Program-made: the position numbers and the translations under genes
Shown: positions 17,138 to 25,500 of the stretch, in pieces
Position numbering within the stretch: the stretch's first letter is position 1
Layout: every line of letters starts with the position of its first letter
Source: JADGRA01 sp052143535
Lineage (GTDB): Bacteria; Myxococcota; Myxococcia; Myxococcales; Myxococcaceae
NCBI GenBank assembly: GCA_052143535.1
Contig: JBKQSS010000050.1
Span: 1-64,000 of the forward strand
Reading direction: 5' to 3'
DNA: 64,000 nucleotides
Notes under the pieces: model-generated
Databases searched by the model: none
Seen by the model: only the letters and a program-made list of their open reading frames with translations
Told to the model about the DNA's origin: nothing

Positions 17138-18198
17138 ACGCCGGTGCCCGGGCGCTTCTGGCGGCGGTGCTGGCGGTGTCGCCCGCCGCGGCCTCCCGGA
17201 CGGTGCGGGTGCGTGTGCTGGAGCGACTTCACCCGCACCAAGTCGAGCTCTCCGGACCGAGCCGGCACACGCTGGTGGCCAGCGCCTCGTCATTGCTGGT
17301 GGACGGCGCTGTGGTGGAGCAACCCTACCGTCTGCCCGACGCGCCCTGGCAGGTGCTGGTGCCGAACGAAACGCCGCGCCGCTACCGCGGTGCGCTTTCG
17401 GTGCGTGCCGTCGACGCCGAGCTGGCCCTGGTGGTGACGCTTCCCCTCGAGCGCTACGTGGCCGAGGTGGTAGCGGCGGAGACGCTTCCTGGAACGGCAG
17501 AGGAAGCCCTTCGGGCGCAGGCGGTGGTGTCGCGCAGCTTCCTTCTGGCCCAGGGCCCGAGGCACGCCGACGCAGACGTGTGCGACTTGACGCACTGCCA
17601 GCTTCTCTCCGGGCGCGTGACGTCATTGGCCCACCGGGCCGCGGCCCGGGCCGCCACCAAGGCCACTGCCGGCCGCGTGCTGGTGCTGGCCAACGGCAGG
17701 ATTGCCGAGACGCCCTTCCACGCCGCCTGCGGTGGGCACACCGGGGAGCCGGAGGAAGTGTTCGGCAGCGCCGTCACCGGTGCCGCCGCGGTCGCAGACA
17801 CGGGGTGCCCGTCGCAGCCCTGGGAGGCGGTGGTGCCCTTCGGCGTCTTCCGCGCTGCGTTGAAGCCACTGTTGGGGGCCGGTGCCGCCCTCTCGCCAGA
17901 GTGGCTACACACCGAGTTGGGGAAGGGCGGATACGTCGTCCGCGTCTCAGGGGGACAAGCCGGGCGAAGCAGCAGCGGGGACGCGGTGGCGCGGGCGCTG
18001 GACCGGGCACTGGGTTGGGGCGCCGTGCGGAGCGGCCGCTTCCACTTCCTCTTCGAGGAGGGCGGCGTCCGGGTGGCCGGTAGCGGACTGGGGCACGGGC
18101 TTGGCCTGTGCCAGGCGGGCGCGGCCCGGCGGGCCGCACAGGGAGAGGGGTACGAGGAAATTCTCCAGCACTACTTCCCGCTGGCTTCGTTGCGCTAG
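17134..18198 (+). CDS. SpoIID/LytB-domain protein
   Basis: 354 residues from a GTG overlapping the pbpC stop. It has a likely signal peptide (ALLAAVLAVSPAAA). The SpoIID domain shows LPLERYVAEVVAAE with its conserved glutamates, ALRAQAVVSRSFLL, the CDLTHCQ segment, HAACGGHT and a C-terminal GHGLGLCQAGA. SpoIID of Bacillus is a lytic transglycosylase acting on denuded glycan strands, and related LytB enhances amidases. In a Gram-negative A2M-PBP1C operon it may trim or remodel strands made by PBP1C. Its inclusion in this operon is less usual than the A2M-PBP1C pair itself. A terminator overlaps its stop codon. Confidence 0.9.
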   Translation: MNAGARALLAAVLAVSPAAASRTVRVRVLERLHPHQVELSGPSRHTLVASASSLLVDGAVVEQPYRLPDAPWQVLVPNETPRRYRGALSVRAVDAELALVVTLPLERYVAEVVAAETLPGTAEEALRAQAVVSRSFLLAQGPRHADADVCDLTHCQLLSGRVTSLAHRAAARAATKATAGRVLVLANGRIAETPFHAACGGHTGEPEEVFGSAVTGAAAVADTGCPSQPWEAVVPFGVFRAALKPLLGAGAALSPEWLHTELGKGGYVVRVSGGQAGRSSSGDAVARALDRALGWGAVRSGRFHFLFEEGGVRVAGSGLGHGLGLCQAGAARRAAQGEGYEEILQHYFPLASLR

Positions 18199-18212
18199 CG
18201 GCCCCTTTTTTT
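18179..18212 (+). terminator. Intrinsic terminator overlapping the SpoIID stop
   Basis: 7-bp stem with one G-U pair (18179-18185 with 18194-18200), an 8-nt loop, then GCCCC and seven T (18206-18212). It ends the A2M-pbpC-SpoIID operon. Confidence 0.65.
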
Positions 18213-18335
18213 GCCGGCTGACTTCGAGGGCAACAACCGGGGGGCAAGCGGGGCCAGGAGCGGGCAAGTCTCCCTCCTCTGTCACCCCTTTACCGGCCGT
18301 CCCCCTCTCAAGGCCGGCCGCCCTCACCGGAGACA

Positions 18336-18989
18336 ATGCCGATGCGCCTTTACGACTACGAGGCCTCTCAGAATGGCTACAAAGTTCGCCTCTTACTCTC
18401 GCAGCTAGGGAGGCGCTACGAGACGACGTGGGCGGACATTTTTGCAGGAGAGGCCCGCACCCCGGCGTTTCTACGCATTAACCCGAGCGGTACCGTCCCG
18501 GTACTGGAGCCGGCGCCGGGCGTCTTCATCCCCGAGTCCAACGCCATCCTCTACTACCTCGCCCAAGGGACGCCCTACTGGCCCAGGACGGCCGAGGCGC
18601 AGGCCCAGGCACTGCGGTGGATGTTTTTCGAGCAGGAGTCCCACCAGCCCAGCATCGCCACGCTGCGGCACTGGACACTCACCGGGAAGCTGTCCCGCTA
18701 CCCGGCCCTGGTGCCGCAGAAGCGGCGCCTCGGCGAAGCGGTGCTGTCCACCATGGAGCGCCAGCTGGCCGAGGGGGCCTTCTTCGGCGGGGATAGCTAC
18801 TGCGTGGCGGACATCTCGCTCTATGCCTACACCCACCTGGCGCACCAGGGCGGCTTCGTGCTGGAACGCTACCCGGCGGTGGTGCAATGGCTGGCACGCG
18901 TCCGTGCACAGCCCGGCCATACCGCACAGGTTTTTCCCTACCCACCGAGCGCCGCCGGGTACTTGCCCAGCGAGCAGGAGGTGGGCTGA
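18336..18989 (+). CDS. Glutathione S-transferase family protein
   Basis: 217 residues with GGAG just before the ATG (a start two codons later is possible). The N-terminal thioredoxin-like half has the glutathione-binding elements NPSGTVPVLE and PESNAILYYL; the helical C-terminal half includes the family pattern CVADISLYAYTHLA. Such enzymes conjugate or reduce electrophiles in the cytoplasm; the exact substrate is unknown. Its stop overlaps the ATG of ada by one base (TGATG), so a shared response to alkylating or electrophilic damage is a reasonable inference. Confidence 0.9.
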   Translation: MPMRLYDYEASQNGYKVRLLLSQLGRRYETTWADIFAGEARTPAFLRINPSGTVPVLEPAPGVFIPESNAILYYLAQGTPYWPRTAEAQAQALRWMFFEQESHQPSIATLRHWTLTGKLSRYPALVPQKRRLGEAVLSTMERQLAEGAFFGGDSYCVADISLYAYTHLAHQGGFVLERYPAVVQWLARVRAQPGHTAQVFPYPPSAAGYLPSEQEVG

Positions 18990-20074
18990 TGCATGCGCAG
19001 GCAGGAGCCGACGCCGTGGTGAAGCCGGTGGACCTCGAAGCAGAGCGCTGCTGGCGCGCGGTGCTGGAGCGCGACCGCCGCTGGGATGGCCACTTCGTCT
19101 ACGCCGTGGAAAGCACCACCATTTATTGCCGCCCGTCCTGCCCGTCCCGGAGGCCGCTGCGAAGGAATGTCCGCTTCCTCTCCTCGGCCGCTGCCGCCGA
19201 GCGCCAGGGCTACCGCGCGTGCCGGCGCTGCCGTCCCCAGGCCTCCCTCGGGCCGGCGGAGGCGGTGGTGGAGCGCGTCCAGGCGCTCCTTCTGGCCGAC
19301 GTCCAGCCCGCCCCCACCCTGGCCCAGCTGGCCGAGGCGGTGTCGCTCAGTCCAGGCTACCTGCAGCGCCTCTTCAAACGGCACACTGGGCTGTCCCCCA
19401 AGGCCTACGTCGAGGCCCGTCGGTTTCGTCAGCTGAAGGCCGCGCTGCGGACGGAAACGGGGGTGAGCGCGGCCATTTACGCGGCGGGCTACCAGGCGCC
19501 GAGCCGCGCCTACGAGAGGACGCGGGCCCAGCTGGGCATGACGCCCTCGGCCTACCGCGCCGGCGGAAGAGGCCAGCGCATTGCGTACGCTATTGTCCAG
19601 AGCTCACTCGGTCGCACCCTGGTGGCCACCACCGCGCGCGGCGTGTGCCGGGTGGCCTTCGGCGACTCCAACGCGCAGCTTTTGTCCGAGTTGCGAGAGG
19701 AGTACCCGGAGGCCTCGCTGGCGCCGGCCGGGCCGCCGGAGGAGGCTTGGGTGAAGCAGGTGGTGCAAAGTGTGGACGCGCCCTGGACGTCCCAAAGCGT
19801 GCCCCTGGACTTCCAGGGAACGGCTTTCCAGCTGCGCGTCTGGAAGGCACTTCGGGCCATTCCCTCCGGACAGACGGCAAGCTACCGGGACGTCGCCCGC
19901 GCCATTCGCGCACCCCGCGCGGTGCGTGCCGTGGCCCAGGCGTGTGCCAACAACCCGGTGGCCGTCCTCGTCCCCTGTCACCGCGTCGTGCGCTCGGACG
20001 GCAGCGTCGGCGGCTACCGCTGGGGCGCCGCGCGCAAGCAGCGCCTGTTGGACGAGGAAAAGCGCCGGCACTGA
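18989..20074 (+). CDS. ada: Ada: transcriptional activator and methylated-DNA-cysteine methyltransferase
   Basis: 361 residues, with GGAGG 7 nt before the ATG. The N-terminal zinc domain has four cysteines (47, 51, 78, 81) including the methylphosphotriester acceptor region YCRPSCPSRR. A central AraC-type helix-turn-helix follows (TLAQLAEAVSLSPGYLQRLF, then the second helix pair). The C-terminal MGMT domain has an intact active site VPCHRV with the acceptor Cys330 and the RAVAQACANNP helix. It repairs O6-methylguanine and, once methylated on the N-terminal cysteine, activates alkylation-response genes. It is complete, unlike the second MGMT-like domain in this window at 44356. It is coupled to the GST gene. 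Confidence 0.95.
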   Translation: MHAQAGADAVVKPVDLEAERCWRAVLERDRRWDGHFVYAVESTTIYCRPSCPSRRPLRRNVRFLSSAAAAERQGYRACRRCRPQASLGPAEAVVERVQALLLADVQPAPTLAQLAEAVSLSPGYLQRLFKRHTGLSPKAYVEARRFRQLKAALRTETGVSAAIYAAGYQAPSRAYERTRAQLGMTPSAYRAGGRGQRIAYAIVQSSLGRTLVATTARGVCRVAFGDSNAQLLSELREEYPEASLAPAGPPEEAWVKQVVQSVDAPWTSQSVPLDFQGTAFQLRVWKALRAIPSGQTASYRDVARAIRAPRAVRAVAQACANNPVAVLVPCHRVVRSDGSVGGYRWGAARKQRLLDEEKRRH

Positions 20075-20109
20075 AGGCCCCGTTTCTTTCTTGGCTCGGG
20101 GCGGCCCAG

Positions 20110-21534
20110 CTACTGGCGGCGCAGCAGCACCCAGCCTCGGGCCTCTGAGGCCTTGTGCCAGGGTGCCGGCAGAGGGCTTTGGGGCAACAGGTGCTTTTCC
20201 ACCAGGGCGAACCGTGCGCCATGGTCCTCCGCCTGTCCCAGCCGCTGCTCCATCCATGGCTCGAGCCGCCGTTCCGCGGCCAGGGCAGCCACCATGTGCC
20301 AGTGCGGCGGGTCCGACACCACCAGCACCGCCTCTCCCGGCGAAAGCGCGTCCAACTCGGCGCCAAACTCGGCGGCAATGACGCTTGGCCTCCACAGCAG
20401 AGCGCCTCCACCGACGGCCAGGAAACCGACGCTGCATGCCAAAAGCACCACCAGCGCCGCCAGGGCAGCGCGCTGCCGACGCTGGGTGGCCAGCCACAGG
20501 CGCAAATAGGGCGTGCCCCCGGCCGCGGCCAGCAGTGCCAGCACCGGGTAGGCCACCAGCGCGTGGTGCCACACCTTACGCTCCGGGAGGGCCAGCCCCA
20601 GAAGCAAAAGGAGTGCACAGACGGCCAGCCGTCTGGCCACCCGGGGGCTGGGAGGCAGAGCGACGTCCAGTTGCTTGGGCCAGCCCGCCGCCCGTGCCAC
20701 CCCCAACGCCACCAAAGGAAGGCCGGGCCAGAAGCGGGCCGCGACGGTGGCAAAGGGAAACCAGGGCGGCTCGAGTCCGTCCGTGCGCCCGCCAGTGGCT
20801 GAGGCCAGCAACTGCGCGTCGAGGTACCCTTTCCACCAGCTGCCGGTGCCCCCCGTCTTGTCAGCGACGAGGAAAGCAACTACCGGCACCGCGGCGAGGA
20901 GGGTGAGGAGGACGGCGCGGCCGAAGAGGCGTGTGCTCCTTTCCTCCCAGGCGACACTCACTGCGGCGGCGAGGAAGGGCAGCAGCCCGAAGGGCCCTTT
21001 CACCAGCGCCGCACCGGCCGCGAAGAGTGCCCCCCAAAGCCACCGTCGCGCGCTGGGCGGCCAGGCCAGAAGCGGAGCCAGCGAGGCCACGACCAGGAGA
21101 AGCAACAGCGGGTCGAGTCGCGGCCGGCCTCCATAAATGATGAAGGACTCGGTGGTGCCGAGGAGAAGCAGCGCCAGGGTAGCCATCCCCCAGCCGCCGA
21201 GGCGTCGCCCGAGCCAGCCCAAAAGGACGAGGGTAGCCAGCGTGAAGAGTCCCGCCAGAGGGGCCAGGGCCCGCTCGCCGCCAAGCCGGATGGCCAGTGC
21301 CCAGGGCCAGAGCCCAAAGGGCAAGTGTTCACGAAATTGGGGGTGCACTCCCTGCAGGTAGCGCAGCTCCAGCCAGTGCCCGTCCTCCACCATGTGGCGC
21401 GCCACCACCTGGTACAGCTGGGCGTCGGTGTCCTCGACGTGTCCCGTCCAGGGCGCGACCAGCACGGCCGTGGCGAGGAGGAGCGCCAGCCCGGCCGCGG
21501 TGCGTCCGAGGTTGGAGGTGAGGAAGGCCTTCAC
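20110..21534 (-). CDS. ArnT/PMT-family membrane glycosyltransferase (GT83-like)
   Basis: 474 residues from a GTG at 21534 overlapping the previous stop. It is a polytopic membrane protein with about ten or more hydrophobic helices. The first loop has the acidic EDTDAQLYQVVARHM segment expected for the catalytic region, followed by GVHPQFREHLPFGLW. This matches lipid-linked sugar transferases of the ArnT/PMT_2 type, which move a sugar from a polyprenyl carrier to lipid A, protein or another lipid. The acceptor is unknown. Because it is the last gene of the ether-lipid-like operon, glycosylation of the lipid product is possible but unproven. Confidence 0.82.
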   Translation of the reverse strand: MKAFLTSNLGRTAAGLALLLATAVLVAPWTGHVEDTDAQLYQVVARHMVEDGHWLELRYLQGVHPQFREHLPFGLWPWALAIRLGGERALAPLAGLFTLATLVLLGWLGRRLGGWGMATLALLLLGTTESFIIYGGRPRLDPLLLLLVVASLAPLLAWPPSARRWLWGALFAAGAALVKGPFGLLPFLAAAVSVAWEERSTRLFGRAVLLTLLAAVPVVAFLVADKTGGTGSWWKGYLDAQLLASATGGRTDGLEPPWFPFATVAARFWPGLPLVALGVARAAGWPKQLDVALPPSPRVARRLAVCALLLLLGLALPERKVWHHALVAYPVLALLAAAGGTPYLRLWLATQRRQRAALAALVVLLACSVGFLAVGGGALLWRPSVIAAEFGAELDALSPGEAVLVVSDPPHWHMVAALAAERRLEPWMEQRLGQAEDHGARFALVEKHLLPQSPLPAPWHKASEARGWVLLRRQ

Positions 21535-22559
21535 TCCCGCCGCAGCTCGGCGAGGCGGCCCTTTGTGCCTGGCCTGGACTGCTCCGGCATCCGCTCGACC
21601 AGGTCCGTCACCGTGTCGAGCAGCGTCTGGTGCGGGTCCCGGGCGCGGAAGCCCAACATCTGCTCGGCCTTGCGGCTGTCCACCCAGAACCAGTGCTCCG
21701 CTATTTCCACGCTCGCTGCGTTCAGCGCCGGCTCGTGTCCGCGCGCTTTGGCCCAGCGCTCGAGCAGCTGTGCGCCCAGTACATTCAGCGGTGAGGGAAG
21801 TCGCAGCCTCGGCGCCGGAACGCCGGAAAGCCGCTCCAGGCGCTGAAAGAAATCAGCCATCGAGAAGTTCACGCCCATCAGGTGCTTGCCGTAGAGCTCT
21901 CCGCGACTGAGCGCTGCGACGAAGGCTGCAGCAGCGTCACGGACGTCAACGAAGCACATGCCGCCGTTGGGCATGGAGGGCAAGTCTCTCTGCAGAAACT
22001 TCGCCACCGTCCAGGTGGAGGACAACCGAGTGTCGCCCGGCCCCAGCAGCAGACTCGGGTTGCACACCACCAGCGGGATGGCGTGCTTGCGGCAGAAGTC
22101 GATGGTCAACCGCTCCTCGTAAACCTTGGAGAGGTAGTAGGGCCAACGTCCGATGACGTCGAGGGGAGCGGTGTCCTCCTCACGGCCGACCCGTTCCGTC
22201 CTGGAGACGGCCGTGGTGCCACTGGTCGAGGCCAGGACCAGCCGGCCGATGCCGCCGTTGGCCCGAATCTCTTCGAGGAGGGCGCGCGTGGCGTCGACGT
22301 GGAGACGGTACATGGCCCGGCCGTCGCGGGAGTCGAAGGAGACGCGTCCGGCGAGGTGAAGCAGAGCGTCCATTCCGGCCAGCGCCGGTCGCACCGCCGA
22401 GGGCTGCTCCAAGTCCAGAGCGTGAAACTGACCGAGCTCCAGCAGCTCTCGCCCCGGCGGATGGCGACCCACCATCCGCACCCGGTGTCCAGCTTCCGCC
22501 AGTCGCTGCACCACTGCCGTGCCGAGAAAGCCAGTGGCGCCGGTGACCAGGACGTTCAC
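21531..22559 (-). CDS. NAD-dependent epimerase/dehydratase (extended SDR), distal operon copy
   Basis: 342 residues, GTG start overlapping the stop of the upstream multidomain gene. It has a Rossmann motif GATGFLG at the N-terminus and the catalytic YYLSK (Tyr-x3-Lys), with the upstream STSG serine region. It resembles 3-beta-hydroxysteroid dehydrogenase/dihydroflavonol-reductase-type enzymes, which oxidise or reduce a hydroxyl or keto group on a lipid-like substrate with NAD(P). It corresponds in position and type to the last epimerase gene of the myxobacterial elb cluster, as I recall it. Its relative at 29237-30208 opens the same operon. Confidence 0.87.
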   Translation of the reverse strand: MNVLVTGATGFLGTAVVQRLAEAGHRVRMVGRHPPGRELLELGQFHALDLEQPSAVRPALAGMDALLHLAGRVSFDSRDGRAMYRLHVDATRALLEEIRANGGIGRLVLASTSGTTAVSRTERVGREEDTAPLDVIGRWPYYLSKVYEERLTIDFCRKHAIPLVVCNPSLLLGPGDTRLSSTWTVAKFLQRDLPSMPNGGMCFVDVRDAAAAFVAALSRGELYGKHLMGVNFSMADFFQRLERLSGVPAPRLRLPSPLNVLGAQLLERWAKARGHEPALNAASVEIAEHWFWVDSRKAEQMLGFRARDPHQTLLDTVTDLVERMPEQSRPGTKGRLAELRRE

Positions 22560-25500
22560 GGCTCGGAGCCCCCACCGCTCGAGCGGCGCGGGGCGGGAGC
22601 CGAGAGCAACTCGGCGTGAGCGTCCAAGTCGAAGACGCTGTGGTTCTGCAGCGCTCGCACCGCCTGCTCGGCAATTCGTGTCACCACCCGGTAGCTCTCG
22701 CTCCGGGGTAGCCCTTGGGTCCGCCGCTTGAGCTCGCTCACCAAAAGCGGCGGCCCGATGCGCACGCTGAGTGCCTTGCGCTTGGGAAACATCGCGCCCT
22801 TGGGAAACGCGGCATGCGTGCCTTCGATGTAGAGCGGCAGCACGTCCACGTTGTAGGTGAGCGCCAGGTAGCCGAGCGTTGGTTTGAAGTCCTGGAGGAC
22901 GCCGTTCACGGAGCGGGTGCCCTCGGGGAAAATGAGCAAGTGGTAGCCCTGGTGCAGGGCCTCGCCCGCCAGGCGCAGTGACTCACGCAGGCTCCCGTGT
23001 CGGTCCATTGGGATGAGGTTGGTAAAGTTCTCGAAGTAGGCGCGCTTCAGCGGTGTGTCGAAGAAGTAGTCGCGTGCGGCGAGGGCGGCCAGTCGCTGTC
23101 CCTGCTCGCCGAGCACCGTCTTCACCAGCCCCATGTCCAGGTGACTGGTGTGGTTGGCGATGACCAGGACGTTGCGGTTTTGCGGGATGAAAGCTTCACC
23201 GCTGACTTGAACGTCAAAGATGCCGCCGTAGAGAACTTTCTGCCCGAAGGAGAGCAACGTCCGACCGAGCGAAGCCACTGGACCGGGGACGGGAATCTCT
23301 TTGGCCCCCGAGTCCGCCGAGACGTTCACCGCCTCGGGCTCCCGCCCGCGGCGCGCGGAGCTCGCAACCAGCCTCCGCAAGTCCTCCACCGTCTGCAGCC
23401 CAGTCAGGTCGCTCACCTCGCGGACGCTCACGCCGGCCGTCTCCAGCGCCACCGACAGCTCGGTCAGGAGCAACGAGTCAAACCCGAGGTCCGCCACCAG
23501 CCGGCAGTTGCCGGTGACCTCGGAGGCAGGCCGTCCCACCACCTCTGCCACCAGCGCCTCCAGCCATCCGGTGCTTCCCGTTGCGGCCCGTGCCCGCTCC
23601 CCGGTGGACGCCAGCTTCTCCAGTCGCTGGAGCTCGGCCACCACGTCTGGCCGCTTCACTTTCTTGGTGCTGGTGCGCGGCAGCTCGCCCTCCCAGAAGC
23701 GCAACACCTTCACCCGCCGGTAGAAGGGGAGGTCGGCGGAGACGGCGCGGAAGTGCTCCTCCAACTCCGCCCGCACCTCCTCGCGCTGCCGGTCCTTGGA
23801 GTCGGCCACGCACAGACAGGCGACTCTCTCCCCTCCGCTCTCGTCAGGCAGGCCGACGATGGACAGCTCCTTCACCAGCGGGTGAACCCCATAGAGCTCT
23901 TCCAACTCATCCGGGTAAGCGTTTTTCCCGCTGGCGTCGATGATGACGTCCTTCTCGCGGCCCAAGAGGGTGAGGCGCCCTTCGCCGTCGAGCCGGCCGA
24001 CGTCGCCGGTCCGCAGCCAACCGTCCACCAGGGTGGCCTCGGTGGCCTGGCGGTCTCCGAAATAGCCGGCCATCACGCTGGGGCCCCGCGCCCACACTTC
24101 CCCCACCCCGTCGGCGTCCGGAGTGTGAATGCGGAGCTCGATGCCGGGCAGAGCCTTGCCGACGGTCCCCGGGCTGCGGCGGTTTCCGGCGGTCGCCACC
24201 GTCAGCACCGGCGCCGCCTCAGTCAGTCCGTACCCCTCGCTCAAGTCAAAGCCGAGCGCGTGGAAGGCTTGGTGCACCTCGTCCGGGAGCGCAGAGCCGC
24301 CGCTCACCAGGAACTTGATGCGACCGCCGAAGCGCCGGTGGATGGGCCAAAACAGCAGCTTCCCCAAATTCACATTGCGTCGGTTCCGCAGCTCGCCGTG
24401 CGCACTCATCAGCCCGCGCAGGGCCTGCTCCACCAGGGCTGGCTTGGCGGCGAATTCTTGGGTGATTTTTCGGTGCAACAGGGACCATAGCGCCGGCACC
24501 CCAATCATCGCCGTGATGCGTCCCGTCTCGAAGACGTGGCCCAGCCGGTCGGTGGTGAGCTCGTCGAGGTAGGTAATCTCCGCTCCGCGGCTGAAAGGCG
24601 TGAGCAGGCCGGCGGAGAACTCGAAGGTGTGGTGCAGGGGCAGCACCGACAGAAGCCCGTCCCCGACCCCAAAGTCGAACGAGCCGGCCAGCTTCGGCAC
24701 CAGCGAGGCGAAGTTCCGATGGGTGAGCATCACCCCCTTCGGCTGTCCGGTGGTGCCGCTGGTGAAGATGAGAGAGGCGACGTCATCGGGGGACGTTGTC
24801 TTGGCGAGGGGCGCAATCCGGTCCGGGGCGGTGTCGTCCCCCTCCATGGCCTGGGCCAGGGTGAAGACTTGCGCCGACAGCCCGGCATCGCCGAGCGCCT
24901 TCCACAGGCCCGGGAGGTCGCGCGCCGTCTTCTCGGAAAGCAGGACGGCCCGTGCCTCGGCTCGGCGCGCGATGTTCACCACTTCGGCCTCGCTCGAGAC
25001 CGCGTCGACCGGCACCACCGTGGCTCCTGCCTTCAGAATGCCGAAATAGGCAAACGCCCACTCGGGCCGGTTCTCGCTGACCAGCAGCACCCGGGAACGC
25101 GGCGCGACCCCGGCGCGCGCCAGAAAGCTCGCCACCCGCGCTGCCCAGCGCGCCGTCTCGGCATAGGTGAAGCGCTCCTCCCGCTCGCCCTCCACCAAGC
25201 GGAAGGCGACGCGGTGGCGGTGCGCGCGGACGCCGGCATCAAACAGCTCGAGCAGGTCGCGGTGGGCGTGGATGGCGGTGCGACGCTCCCGCTCCTCGTC
25301 CAGTGTCGGGAACACCCACTTTTCCAGCCCGGGGAGGTGGACTTCGAGGAAGTAGTGTCGCCAGTCGATGGTTTCCGGGTGCCAAGGCAGCCGGGCGGCG
25401 TCCTCCGGAAGCAGGCGATGGAAAACGCTGCGCGTGTTGTCGCAGCGAAAGACGTAGTGGTTGTCCCAGATGAAGGGCAGAAACAGCTCCACCAGGGCGG

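Noticed and set aside
15164..17626. 820-residue minus-strand frame opposite pbpC and the SpoIID gene
   Set aside because: It is a shadow of two genes with intact catalytic motifs; its composition (Arg/Ala/Gly/His) is typical of antisense frames.
20077..20102. Possible terminator between ada and the glycosyltransferase gene
   Set aside because: Only a 6-bp stem with a 14-nt loop and no T-tract in either direction.
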